Source: Streptomyces sp. CB02009 (GTDB lineage Bacteria; Actinomycetota; Actinomycetes; Streptomycetales; Streptomycetaceae). From it: 64,000 nucleotides of DNA. The notes under the pieces were generated by a model, which was not told the origin of the DNA, made no database searches, and saw only the letters and a program-made list of their open reading frames with translations. The position numbers and the translations under genes are program-made. Positions 23,928 through 32,515 of this stretch are shown here, piece after piece (the stretch's first letter is position 1; the number at the start of each line of letters is the position of its first letter). The DNA lies in assembly GCF_001905825.1 (NCBI RefSeq), contig NZ_LIVV01000009.1, positions 372,001-436,000 of the forward strand. The letters are read 5' to 3'.

Positions 23928-24119
23928 TCAGTTGTCGGAGCCGACGGTGTTGTCGTGACCGGCGTTGAAGACGTCGTCGTGCGCGAACTGGAGCCAGTCG
24001 CCGAAGACGACGGTGTGCGAGGCCTCCGGCTCGAGCTCGACGTGGACGTCGGCGCTCGCGATGCCGGCGGCGCCGAGGACGAGGGCACCGGTGGCGAGGA
24101 CGGTCAGCAGGGAACGCAT
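23928..24119 (-). CDS. Small secreted protein, 63 aa
   Basis: ATG at 24119 with AGAGG six bases upstream. A Sec signal peptide MRSLLTVLATGALVLGAAG is followed by cleavage after IASA, leaving a mature acidic peptide of about 38 residues rich in His, Asp, Val and Phe (HTVVFGDWLQFAHDDVFNAG), with no Cys. It resembles no family I can name; size recalls small Streptomyces secreted or cell-wall peptides such as chaplin-like proteins, but lacks their motifs. A terminator follows directly, so it is a single-gene unit. The 216 bases to the next gene (24120-24335) hold no further gene that I can see. Confidence 0.65.
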   Translation of the reverse strand: MRSLLTVLATGALVLGAAGIASADVHVELEPEASHTVVFGDWLQFAHDDVFNAGHDNTVGSDN

Positions 24120-24335
24120 GGAAGACCTCTCGGTAGAGCGGCGAAACACCCCGCCGACCGGCGGAGCACCCCGCAGGCTAGGTCCGCCGACCGCCCCTCC
24201 CCCGGGCGCCGGGCCGGTGGGGCTCCGGTCCTCAGCCGATCGGCGGAGGGGACGACGTCGATCACCGACCGGAGGGAACCTCGCACAAGGGTTCTGGTGT
24301 GAGAGTGACTGGAGTTCCGAAGGTGAGGGGGAGCA

Positions 24336-24938
24336 GTGGGGAAGAGACTGGAACGGAAGATGCTGCGGCTGATGGCGGGCGGGAGGCCGGTCGCGCTCGT
24401 CGCGGGCTCGGCCTCCTTGAAGAAACTCGCCCGATTGACGCTGCTGGCCGAGCAGTTCGGCTACGCGTACGCGGACTTACGGCAGGGAGGAACCAGCTTC
24501 ACCCTGTACCTCGTGCCGGACCTCCGTCCGCGGGCGCGGGAACTCGCCGCGGAGAACTGGAGCAGATACCCGCGGGCCACCGAAGAAGGACCCCTGCCTG
24601 CGACCGACCTCGAGACGTTCGCGCTCCTCAGGGCCAGGATGCTGTCCGACCTCGAGCGGAGGTACCGGAAGGAGGTCCTCTGGCTCCTCTGCGTGCCCCT
24701 CGTCCTCGCCGCCCTCGACGTCGGGGCGGACTTCGGTGACGGCTGGGACTCCGTCCTCACCATCGCCGCTGTCACCTGGGCGGGGACCGTCGTCCTCATG
24801 CTGCCCCTCCACGTGTGGGGCCGACGGACAGCACGGAAGAGCGCGGCCCTCCTCGAAGCGGCCGGCTTCACCCGGGTGCCGGACGAGAGCGGACGGCTCC
24901 GTTACGTCCCCCCGGCTAACGCGGCCCGTCCGAGGTGA
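24336..24938 (+). CDS. Hypothetical protein with two C-terminal membrane helices
   Basis: 200 aa from GTG with GGGGGAG five bases upstream. The first 110 residues are soluble (LARLTLLAEQFGYAYADLRQ; LYLVPDLRPRARELAAENW); two hydrophobic segments follow at about 113-130 and 139-158, then a short tail. No family recognised. It is the first of a same-strand run with the deaminase and 2OG oxygenase, 31 bases before the former, but no functional link is evident. Confidence 0.6.
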   Translation: MGKRLERKMLRLMAGGRPVALVAGSASLKKLARLTLLAEQFGYAYADLRQGGTSFTLYLVPDLRPRARELAAENWSRYPRATEEGPLPATDLETFALLRARMLSDLERRYRKEVLWLLCVPLVLAALDVGADFGDGWDSVLTIAAVTWAGTVVLMLPLHVWGRRTARKSAALLEAAGFTRVPDESGRLRYVPPANAARPR

Positions 24939-24969
24939 GGCCTCGTCCGTGGCGGGGAAGAGATCCGGC

Positions 24970-25434
24970 ATGGACGAGCGTCTCAGCAGGGAGAGCGCCC
25001 GGCGGTGGCTCGCGACGGCTGTCGCCGAGGCCCGCGCCGGGCTCGCCGAGGGCGGGATCCCGATCGGGGCCGCGCTGTACGGGGCGGACGGCGCGCTGCT
25101 CGGGCGCGGGCACAACCGGCGGGTGCAGGACGGGGATCCGTCGGCGCACGCGGAGACCGCCGCCTTCCGGGCCGCCGGCCGGCAGCGCTCGTACCGGGGC
25201 ACGACGATGGTGACGACCCTCTCGCCCTGCTGGTACTGCTCCGGTCTGGTGCGGCAGTTCGGGATCTCGCGGGTGGTCGTCGGGGAGGCCGAGACCTTCC
25301 ACGGCGGGCACGACTGGCTGGCGGGGCACGGGGTCGAGGTCTTCGTCCTCGACGACCCCGCGTGCACGGCGCTGATGCGGGAGTTCATCGCCGAGCAGCC
25401 GGCTCTCTGGAACGAGGACATCGGCGATGAGTGA
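24970..25434 (+). CDS. Nucleoside/cytosine deaminase family protein
   Basis: 154 aa. The zinc-binding cytidine-deaminase-fold motifs are complete: HAE (His 60, Glu 62) and PCWYC (Cys 87, Cys 90). The C-terminus FHGGHDWLAGHGVEVFVLDD fits the yeast-type cytosine/guanine deaminase group. Expected reaction: hydrolytic deamination of a base or nucleoside in salvage. The stop codon lies inside the next gene: an 8-base overlap with the 2OG oxygenase, suggesting coupled translation. Confidence 0.87.
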   Translation: MDERLSRESARRWLATAVAEARAGLAEGGIPIGAALYGADGALLGRGHNRRVQDGDPSAHAETAAFRAAGRQRSYRGTTMVTTLSPCWYCSGLVRQFGISRVVVGEAETFHGGHDWLAGHGVEVFVLDDPACTALMREFIAEQPALWNEDIGDE

Positions 25435-26458
25435 CGGGACGGGCGAGCGGAAGCGCGACGGAACGGGCGACAGAGGCCCGGGCGGGGCGCGCCGCGGAAC
25501 GGGCGACGGCGGCCCGGGCGGGGCACGCCACGGAACAGGCCCCGGCGGCGCGGGCGCGGCGCGGCTCCCCACCGTCGATCTGACCCGTGACGCCGCCCCG
25601 CAGCTGCCCGCCGTCGACCGCGCCCTGCGCGAGGCCGGGTTCCTCCTCGTCACCGGCCACGGTGTCGACCCCGGGCTCCGGGCCGGGATCCGCGCGGCCG
25701 CCCGCCGCTTCTTCCACCTCCCGTCCGCCGCGAAGGAGCCGTACGCCGTGCGGGTCGGCGGCCGGGGCTGGCTCGGGCCCGGCGCCGAGGCCAACGGATA
25801 CGCGGAGGGCACGGCGACGCCGCCGGACCTGAAGGAGTCGCTGTCCTTCGCGGCGGACGAACCGACCGGCGACCCGGCCGTGGACGCCGAATGGTTCCTG
25901 CCGAACTCCTGGCCCGCCGAGATCCCCGAGCTGAAACCGCTGGTGGAGACGTATCTGGCGGAGATGAAGGCGCTCTCGGACCGGGTCCTGGACCTGCTCG
26001 GCGAGGCCCTCGGCGAGGAGCGGGACTTCTTCACCCGGCACACCGGGCACCCCACCTTCGGCTTCAACATCAACTGGTACCCGGGGCGGGAGCGGACGGG
26101 CGAGCCGGAGCCCGGCCAGTTCCGCATCGGCCCGCACACGGACTTCGGCACGGTCACCGTGCTTGACCGGGAGGCCGGCAAGGGCGGTCTGCAGGTCTTC
26201 ACCGACGCGGGCGGCTGGCAGGACGCCCCGTACGACCCGGCCGCCTTCACCGTCAACATCGGTGACCTCATGGCCGGTTGGACCGGCGGCCGCTGGCGTT
26301 CGGGACGCCACCGGGTGCTGCCGCCGCCGGCCGAGGCCCCCGCGGAGGAGCTGATGTCGCTCGTGTACTTCTACGAGTGCACGCCCGGGACGACGATCCA
26401 CGGCATCGAGTCGCACGGATATCTGCGGGCCCAGCTCGACGCGATCGCCACGGACTGA
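25427..26458 (+). CDS. 2-oxoglutarate/Fe(II) oxygenase, isopenicillin N synthase-like
   Basis: 343 aa. The iron facial triad is visible as His 237 and Asp 239 (HTDFGT) and His 295 (SGRHRV). N-terminal DIOX_N domain: REAGFLLVTGHGVDPGL. Plant-ACCO/IPNS-like members oxidise small molecules, gibberellin-type or amino acid substrates; the substrate is not known. Residues 12-47 are three copies of a 12-residue Gly-rich repeat, outside the fold. It overlaps the deaminase gene by eight bases, so the two may act on related nucleobase or metabolite chemistry. Confidence 0.85.
   Translation: MSDGTGERKRDGTGDRGPGGARRGTGDGGPGGARHGTGPGGAGAARLPTVDLTRDAAPQLPAVDRALREAGFLLVTGHGVDPGLRAGIRAAARRFFHLPSAAKEPYAVRVGGRGWLGPGAEANGYAEGTATPPDLKESLSFAADEPTGDPAVDAEWFLPNSWPAEIPELKPLVETYLAEMKALSDRVLDLLGEALGEERDFFTRHTGHPTFGFNINWYPGRERTGEPEPGQFRIGPHTDFGTVTVLDREAGKGGLQVFTDAGGWQDAPYDPAAFTVNIGDLMAGWTGGRWRSGRHRVLPPPAEAPAEELMSLVYFYECTPGTTIHGIESHGYLRAQLDAIATD
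25460..25567 (+). repeat. 36-bp tandem repeat in the oxygenase N-terminus
   Basis: Units 25460-25495 and 25496-25531 are nearly identical and 25532-25567 is a decayed third copy. They encode GTGDRGPGGARR, GTGDGGPGGARH and GTGPGGAGAARL. In-frame, so copy-number change would only lengthen a flexible N-terminus. Confidence 0.8.
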
Positions 26459-26547
26459 CAACAGGTGCGGAACAGACTCGAAAAGCCGACCGCTTTCCCA
26501 ACACACCGTCGATATCCTTGAGTTGACTGTGACGGGGGTGGCAGGTC

Positions 26548-28641
26548 GTGGACAGGGAGCTGTACGGCCGCGAGGCGGCCTTGCACGATGCCGGACTGGT
26601 CGCGCGCCTCAGCGGCCTCACGAAGCACGGCGCCTCCCGGGTGCCGTTCGAGCACGGTGACGATCCGCCGGTCACCGTCTTCACCGGCGGGCGCGGTACG
26701 GGCAAGACCGCCCTGCTCAAGGAGGTCCGCAACCGCTACAAGGGGTACACGCCGCTGGCGCTCCTCGACTGCGCCCACATCGAGCCGCCCGCCGACCACG
26801 GGCCCGGCTGGACCCCGCTCACCGGGGCCCTCGCCGAGCTCGCCGTACAGCTGTCGCCGAAGGTGCTCGGCGCGCGGCCGGTGAAGTTCCCCCGGGTGTC
26901 GCTCGGCCTCGTCGCGGTCGCCTCGCTCGGCTGGTCGCAGGAGGACGACGAGCGGGCCCGGCGCGACCTCCAGCGGCTCGGGCCGCTCCTCGCGACCGTC
27001 GACCCGACCCGGGGCGCGGCCACCCACTGGGTCGGCAAGGTGCTCGCCAAGCTGGCCGCCACGTTCGCCGAGGCCACCGTCCCGCTCGCCGGACTCCTCG
27101 CGGAGGCGACCGTGGAGACCGTCCTCGAGGAGGTGTTCGGCCGCCTCCAGCGCGCCTCGGAGAGCTGGTACGGCGCCTACCGCAACGCCGGCGGACGCGG
27201 CAAGGCGGGGCTCCAGCAGCTCGCGATCGACTTCGAGCAGGGCGGCCGGCGCCGCGCCGAGGCGGAGGGCTTCCTCGTCGGCGCGCTGACCGAGGACCTC
27301 CTCCACCCGTACGTGGGGATCCGGCGCGGCGGCCGGATCGGCCGCCCGCTGATCCTCCTGGACAACGCCCACGAACCGCTCGGCCGGCAGCTCGTCGAAC
27401 CGGTGCTGCGCGCCCGCTCCGAGGGCCGCCGCGACCGGGTCGTCATCCTCGCCGCCTCCCGGGTCCGCGAGCACGAGGGACTGCGCAACGCCACCAGGAC
27501 CCGGCTGCCGGAGACCGCGCACCGGGCGCCCAGCCCGCGCGACGCCCGCGTCGGCTCCGGCATCCTCGCCGTGGAACTCACCCCGCTCTCCCCCTCCCAG
27601 ACCCGCTCCGCCTTCGACCACCACGACCCGGCCGGCCGGACGCCCACCGAACTCGCGCGTGCCGTCCACCGGTTGACCGGCGGCCGGCCGCTCGGCGTCG
27701 CGCTCCTCGGCCAGGCCGCCGGAGAGGCCCCGGCCCACCTGCGGGCCGGCCTCACCCCGGGCGGGCTGCTCGACCTGACCGTGGAGCTCCGCGAGGACGC
27801 CCCGCCGGTGCCCGTCGCCCCCACCCTCCTCGCCGAACTCCTCCCGGTGCGGCGGCCCGGCCCGTACGCCGTGCTCGCCGCCGCCCACGACGAGGAGTCC
27901 GCCCGGATGCTCGCCCACGCCCGGCTCCAGGGCGAGTCCCTGGACGGGGACGTGGCGCTGCGCGTCCGCGACCAGCTGCGCGCCGAGGACTGGGCCGCCT
28001 CCGAACCGGGCTCGGGCCACTTCGTCGCCGACCCGCTGCTGCGCGCCCTGCTGCTGCACCGCCTCCGTTTCGAGGACGGCGACCATCCCCGGTACGCGGC
28101 CTGGCACGCCGTCCACGAGACCCTGCACCGGCACTACGGCCCCGAGCCCGGCCCGTACCGCCTCCATCACGACCTGGCCCTCGGCCGCACCGAGGAGGCC
28201 GTCACCCAGCTGCGGCTCACCTTCCCCGAGCGGGACGTCCTCGGCTGGCTGGGGCGCCTGCGGTTCATCGGCTCCGCCCCGTACCCCCGCGAGCACGGCA
28301 GGACCGGGCCGGACCCGCGCCGGGCGATCGCCCTCGGCCAACGGCCCGCGGAAGGGACGAGGGGCGCCGCGACCGACGCCCTGCCTCCCGGACTCGACCA
28401 CGACACCACCGAACTCCACCTGTCCGTACGGCGACTGCTGCATGCCGTATGGCTGCTGACCGATCCGCTCGCACTGCCCGACGACGAGGTGGCCGACCGC
28501 CTCGCGCACGAACTGCGCCGGCTCTCCGGCCGCCATCTGACGGGCAGCGGTTCGCTCTGGGACGCGGCCACCCACTGGCCGCGCGACATCCGTGCCTGGC
28601 GGGAGCCGTCGCTGCCGCCGGGCCGCGAGGACGGAGTCTGA
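26548..28641 (+). CDS. P-loop STAND-like NTPase
   Basis: 697 aa from GTG. The Walker A motif GGRGTGKT is at residues 47-54 after YGREAALHDAGL, as in STAND/AAA-type regulators; a Walker B-like LILLDNAHE lies near 266-274, with VVILAASRVRE (sensor-1-like) beyond. The C-terminal 350 residues are helical with no repeat I can name. No DNA-binding domain is seen. It is followed after four bases by a membrane-anchored periplasmic-binding protein, so a sensor-ATPase pair is likely. I know the pairing from other Streptomyces genomes only as uncharacterised genes. Confidence 0.75.
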   Translation: MDRELYGREAALHDAGLVARLSGLTKHGASRVPFEHGDDPPVTVFTGGRGTGKTALLKEVRNRYKGYTPLALLDCAHIEPPADHGPGWTPLTGALAELAVQLSPKVLGARPVKFPRVSLGLVAVASLGWSQEDDERARRDLQRLGPLLATVDPTRGAATHWVGKVLAKLAATFAEATVPLAGLLAEATVETVLEEVFGRLQRASESWYGAYRNAGGRGKAGLQQLAIDFEQGGRRRAEAEGFLVGALTEDLLHPYVGIRRGGRIGRPLILLDNAHEPLGRQLVEPVLRARSEGRRDRVVILAASRVREHEGLRNATRTRLPETAHRAPSPRDARVGSGILAVELTPLSPSQTRSAFDHHDPAGRTPTELARAVHRLTGGRPLGVALLGQAAGEAPAHLRAGLTPGGLLDLTVELREDAPPVPVAPTLLAELLPVRRPGPYAVLAAAHDEESARMLAHARLQGESLDGDVALRVRDQLRAEDWAASEPGSGHFVADPLLRALLLHRLRFEDGDHPRYAAWHAVHETLHRHYGPEPGPYRLHHDLALGRTEEAVTQLRLTFPERDVLGWLGRLRFIGSAPYPREHGRTGPDPRRAIALGQRPAEGTRGAATDALPPGLDHDTTELHLSVRRLLHAVWLLTDPLALPDDEVADRLAHELRRLSGRHLTGSGSLWDAATHWPRDIRAWREPSLPPGREDGV

Positions 28642-28645
28642 CGCC

Positions 28646-30217
28646 ATGCCCGACCGCCCGACCGCCCCGCGCATCGGCCGACCGCTCGACCGGCTGCGGC
28701 GCCGCGTCCGCACCCCCCGCCAGAAGCTCGTCGCGTCCGTCGTCACCGCCGCCGTCGTCCTCGGCCTCGGCGGGTACGCCGTCGTCCGGATCACCACCCC
28801 GGAGGACCGTTCCTGCGCCGCGGGGGTCGAGAGACCCGAGGGCAGCGGCGAATGCGTCGGCGTCAACGGCGACGGCCACGCCTTCGGCATACCCGAACTC
28901 GCCGAGGTCGCCCGGGCCATCGGCGCCGAGAACGCCTCGCTCAAGCCCGGCGAGTACGCCACCGTCGCCGTCCTCCTGCCGCTGACCTCCACCGACAGCG
29001 GCATGCGGGTCAAGGTGCTGCACGAGGTCCAGGGCGCGTACGCCTACCAGTACCGGGCCAACCACGAGTCCAACAGCGAGACCCCGAAGATCCGCCTCGT
29101 CCTCGCCAACACCGGCAAGGGAAACGCCCACTGGCGCGGCACCGTCGACCGGCTCATCGGCATGACCGGCGCCCCCGACCGGCTGCGGGCCGTCTCCGGG
29201 GTCGCCACCTCCTCCACCGAGGTGCGCGAGTCGGTGACCGCCCTCACCGGCGCCGGGATCGCCGTCGTCGGCACCACCATCACCGCCGACGACATCGCCA
29301 ACGGCCCGGGCCCCGGACACAACCGCTACCCCGGCCTCGCCCGCGTCTCCCCCACCAACAACGACGAGGCCAAGGCCCTCGCGAACTTCGGCCGCGTCGA
29401 CGCCGCCAAGGCCCTCCTCGTCCAGGACACCCGCAGCGGCGACCACTACACCGACACCCTCAAGTCCGCCTTCGCCGCCTCCCTCAAGGGCGCGCCCTAC
29501 GAGCCGCAGCTCTTCACCTCGCCCGCCGACCCCACCGACGAGGGCACCACCGCCAACACCTTCCGGCAGATCACCCATCTCATCTGCGACACCCGCGCCG
29601 AGACGGTCTTCTTCGCGGGCCGCCACACCCAGCTGCGCCAGTTCATCAACGCGCTCGGCTCGCGCGGCTGCCTCGACCGCGCCTTCACGATCCTGACCGG
29701 CGACGAGGGCTCGTACCTGGGCGCGGACGAGAAGCTCGACCGGAGCGCCCTGAAGGCGAAGCTGACCGTGCGGTACGCGGCGCTCGCCCACCCGGACGCG
29801 TGGAAGCCGGGGGCGGGGCGGAAGGTCCCGGCGACGGGCGGTTCGGTGGTGGCGTACTCGACCTTCGTGACGGACATCGCCCGTGCGTCGAAGGAGCCGG
29901 TGCCGCTCGCGGACGGCCAGGCGATCGTCGCGTACGACGCGATGGCGACGGCGGTGCACGCGATCCGCCAGGCGACCCCGCAGGGCGCGCAGTACCCGGA
30001 ACTCGCCGACGTGGTCACCCAGTGGCCGCAGGTCAAGGGCTCGCTGCGGGTGCAGGGGGCGAGCGGCTGGATCTGCCTGGACAACTACGGGAACCCCTAC
30101 AACAAGGCGGTCCCGATCGTGGAACTCGCCCAGGACGGCAGCCAGCGCTTCGTCCAGATCGCCTGGCCGGAGGGCAGACCGCCGTCGGCCTCCTGCCTGC
30201 CGCCGAAGCGGGGATGA
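28646..30217 (+). CDS. Membrane-anchored periplasmic-binding-protein-like receptor (Peripla_BP_6 type)
   Basis: 523 aa. A basic N-terminus (RLRRRVRTPRQK) precedes one uncleaved transmembrane helix at about 29-50, with no lipobox, so it would be a type II membrane protein with the rest outside. A Cys-bearing linker (CAAGVERPEGSGEC) follows, then a Leu/Ile/Val-binding-type fold from about 95 (VAVLLPLTSTDSG...; RLVLANTGKGN; VVGTTITADDIAN; KALLVQDTRSGDHYTDTLKSAF). There are no ABC permease or ATPase genes nearby, so it is probably a ligand sensor rather than a transport component. It shares a transcript with the upstream NTPase. Confidence 0.75.
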   Translation: MPDRPTAPRIGRPLDRLRRRVRTPRQKLVASVVTAAVVLGLGGYAVVRITTPEDRSCAAGVERPEGSGECVGVNGDGHAFGIPELAEVARAIGAENASLKPGEYATVAVLLPLTSTDSGMRVKVLHEVQGAYAYQYRANHESNSETPKIRLVLANTGKGNAHWRGTVDRLIGMTGAPDRLRAVSGVATSSTEVRESVTALTGAGIAVVGTTITADDIANGPGPGHNRYPGLARVSPTNNDEAKALANFGRVDAAKALLVQDTRSGDHYTDTLKSAFAASLKGAPYEPQLFTSPADPTDEGTTANTFRQITHLICDTRAETVFFAGRHTQLRQFINALGSRGCLDRAFTILTGDEGSYLGADEKLDRSALKAKLTVRYAALAHPDAWKPGAGRKVPATGGSVVAYSTFVTDIARASKEPVPLADGQAIVAYDAMATAVHAIRQATPQGAQYPELADVVTQWPQVKGSLRVQGASGWICLDNYGNPYNKAVPIVELAQDGSQRFVQIAWPEGRPPSASCLPPKRG

Positions 30218-30234
30218 GCCCCGCGGCCCCCAGG

Positions 30235-30744
30235 TCAGAGCGTCGACGGGTTGGTGCAGCTGTAGAGGAGCGCGCCACGGTCGTAGTAGTGCGGCCAGCG
30301 CATGCGGCTGCGGGTCTCGGGGCCGTAGACGCCGTCGGCGCTGGCGGAGAGTCCGAGCCGGTTCTTCTGGAGCCACTCGACGGCCTCGACCGTGCCCGTG
30401 CCGTAGACGCCGTCGAAGCCACCGGACCGGGTGATCCGCTCCGAGGCCCATGTGCCGCCGTAGCAGATGACGATGGCCTTCTGGAGCTCTTCGACCGCCG
30501 CGTCGGCGCCCTCGAAGTAGCGCAGGTAGCAGGAGAGCCCGTTGCCCGTGCGGGCCGGGATCCGGTACTCGTTGCTTCCGCCGAGGGAGGGCACGTCCCG
30601 CCACGAGGTGGTGTTGCAGGGGCCGTACGCGGCGTAGGCGGGCGTGGTCATCGCCGGGCCGGCGGTCAGGCCGGCGGTGAAGAGGAGCGCCAGAGCTCCC
30701 CTCGTCCCCTTCCGCAGGCCGGGCGTCCTCGGTACTCGTCGCAC
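30235..30744 (-). CDS. Secreted peptidoglycan-binding-domain protein
   Basis: 169 aa from GTG at 30744, with GGAAGGA eight bases upstream. A signal peptide (LRKGTRGALALLFTAGLTAG, cleavage near AYA) leads to two Cys-bearing stretches and a C-terminal PG_binding_1 domain (VEELQKAIVICYGG..., FDGVYGTGTVEAVEWLQKNRLGLSASADGVYGPETR). It should attach to the cell wall; no catalytic domain is present. It is convergent with the receptor gene, separated by only 17 bases. Confidence 0.82.
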   Translation of the reverse strand: MRRVPRTPGLRKGTRGALALLFTAGLTAGPAMTTPAYAAYGPCNTTSWRDVPSLGGSNEYRIPARTGNGLSCYLRYFEGADAAVEELQKAIVICYGGTWASERITRSGGFDGVYGTGTVEAVEWLQKNRLGLSASADGVYGPETRSRMRWPHYYDRGALLYSCTNPSTL

Positions 30745-30872
30745 GATGCAGTCCTTCCGGTCGGTGTGGTCGTCACGCGGCCTGGTGACGGCCCCGCCAA
30801 CGGACCCTAGGTTCGCCGTGGGCATCGCACTGTGTCGTGCGTGCAGGGAACTTCTCCGTACGCGCAGCGATC

Positions 30873-30905
30873 CCGTCGCCACCGCGGGGAGAACCGTGGC
30901 GACGG
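30873..30905 (+). promoter_or_regulatory. Leader hairpin and direct repeat upstream of the AraC gene
   Basis: CCGTCGCCAC (30873-30882) pairs perfectly with GTGGCGACGG (30896-30905) around a 13-nt loop. It lies between two copies of GCAGGGAACT (30843-30852 and 30924-30933), each followed by a CCGTAC-like stretch. All are in the 220-bp divergent region between the peptidoglycan-binding and AraC genes, which holds no other gene I can support. Confidence 0.45.
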
Positions 30906-30964
30906 TCCGTTCGTCCTTCACACGCAGGGAACTCCGTCCGTACCGCACCAGGAAGGCCCGCCTC

Positions 30965-31933
30965 ATGAGTCCGGTGCTGGACACCGCGTTCGTACCGCCG
31001 CGGGACCGGGAAGAAGTGGTCCGGCACGCCGTGTGGGAATCGGTGGTGGCGGTCGACATCGACCACCGCCCCGCGGCCGAGGACCTCTCGGTTCGCATCG
31101 GGCTCGCCTCCGTCGGGCCGCTCACGATCTGCTCGGCGCGGGCGACCGCGGTCACGATCCACCGGACAGCGCGGCTGGCCAGGAAGGACGAGGAGCCGGC
31201 CGTCTTCCTCGGTCTGCAGATGACGGGCACCAGCCTGGTGGTGCAGAACGGCCGCGAGTGCCTGCTGAGGCCCGGAGACTTCGCCGTCTACGAATCGGCC
31301 GCTCCCTACACGCTGCTCTTCGACGAGGGAGTCGACCACCACTTCCTTCGTCTGCCCCGTGCCGCACTCGCGCTCCCCGAGCGGCTGTTACGCGATGTCA
31401 CCGCGGTCCCCCTGTGCTCCGGCAACCCCGTCGCGCGCCTCGCCTTCGGCTACTTCTCCCAGCTGGCCGCCGACGACGAACTGCACCAGGGCGCGCACGC
31501 CGACGCCGTCGTGGGACCGGGCGTCGAACTGCTCCGTGCCGCACTGACGACCCGGCACGGCGACCCCGCCCTGGCCAGAGGACCGTTGGAGGCGACACTC
31601 AGCCTGCGGATCACCCAGTACGTCCGGACGCACCTGGCCGATCCGGATCTGTCAGCGGCCCGGATCGCCGCCGCGCACGGCATCTCCGTGCGTCATCTCT
31701 ACGCAGTGCTGTCCCGCTCGGGCATCAGCCTCGGGGACTGGATCCGTACACGTCGCCTGGCCGAGTGCAGGCGGGAACTGGCCGGGCCGAACGGCCGCCT
31801 GCGGACCGTCGCGGCGATCGGACGGCGCTGGGGCTTCGTGAACGCGGCCCACTTCAGCAAGGTGTTCCGGCAGGTGTACGGCATGCCCCCTCGGGCCTGG
31901 CGCGATCAGAACCACCCCCGCTCCTCGGCATGA
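30965..31933 (+). CDS. AraC-family regulator with AraC_binding_2-type domain
   Basis: 322 aa from ATG with GGAAGG eight bases upstream. The N-terminal part carries a cupin-like sensing domain (LLRPGDFAVYESAAPYTLLFD at about 100-120), and the C-terminal 100 residues two HTH motifs (AARIAAAHGISVRHLYAVLSR; VAAIGRRWGFVNAAHFSKVF). This layout is that of NimR/FeaR-like actinobacterial activators. It is divergent from the peptidoglycan-binding protein gene; target unknown. Confidence 0.88.
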   Translation: MSPVLDTAFVPPRDREEVVRHAVWESVVAVDIDHRPAAEDLSVRIGLASVGPLTICSARATAVTIHRTARLARKDEEPAVFLGLQMTGTSLVVQNGRECLLRPGDFAVYESAAPYTLLFDEGVDHHFLRLPRAALALPERLLRDVTAVPLCSGNPVARLAFGYFSQLAADDELHQGAHADAVVGPGVELLRAALTTRHGDPALARGPLEATLSLRITQYVRTHLADPDLSAARIAAAHGISVRHLYAVLSRSGISLGDWIRTRRLAECRRELAGPNGRLRTVAAIGRRWGFVNAAHFSKVFRQVYGMPPRAWRDQNHPRSSA

Positions 31934-31949
31934 CGGCTCGGCCGGTGCC

Positions 31950-32483
31950 TCAGGGCTCCCAACGGGGCCAGCGCGCCTCGTCCCGCTCGTACAGGTCGCG
32001 CAGGTGCTGCCACCGCTCGGGCGACCAGGCGGTCCAGTCCGACGGGCGCCCGTCCAGCGCGGCAGCGAGCCGCTCGAAGTGGTCGTGCCACCCCGCGAGG
32101 CAGTCCAGCCGGTACTCCCGGTCGGCCCGCAGTTCGTTCGTGAAACGCAGCACGGTCGACCCGCCGCCCCCGGGCGCCCCCGGTTCCAGATGGAACCGGA
32201 TGCGTCCGTGCGTCGGATCGACCGTGTACTCGGCCACGTACTCGGGGTCCCAGGCGGTCACCCGCCCCGACACCTCGGAGTCACTGTTCAGCCAGCGGAG
32301 GGTGACCCGGCCGTCGAGCCGGGGTTCCAGCGGGTCCGCCGCGCAGAGCCAGCCCTCCAGGCCCTCGGGGGTGGCGACGGCCTCCCAGACCTCGGACAGC
32401 GGATGGGGCAGCTCCACGGCGAACCGCAGCAGCTGTGCCTCCCCGTCGTGGGTCTCGCACCTGCCCCGGGGTATCTCGCTCAT
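31950..32483 (-). CDS. SRPBCC (START-like) domain protein, AHSA1 type
   Basis: 177 aa. The SRPBCC fold is recognisable: LLRFAVELPHPLSEVWEAVATPEGLEGW, split across its helix-grip start, and the C-terminal helix DCLAGWHDHFERLAAAL. AHSA1-type proteins bind hydrophobic ligands or partner proteins; no specific role is evident. Ends 17 bases from the convergent AraC gene. The start at 32483 lacks a clear ribosome site. Confidence 0.78.
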   Translation of the reverse strand: MSEIPRGRCETHDGEAQLLRFAVELPHPLSEVWEAVATPEGLEGWLCAADPLEPRLDGRVTLRWLNSDSEVSGRVTAWDPEYVAEYTVDPTHGRIRFHLEPGAPGGGGSTVLRFTNELRADREYRLDCLAGWHDHFERLAAALDGRPSDWTAWSPERWQHLRDLYERDEARWPRWEP

Positions 32484-32515
32484 GCCACCAGGGTGGCCCC
32501 GGGGTCCCTCGCCCG

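Noticed and set aside
28646..30217. Calling the receptor gene an ABC importer binding protein
   Set aside because: No permease or ATPase genes nearby and the N-terminal helix looks uncleaved; the neighbour is a STAND-like NTPase instead.
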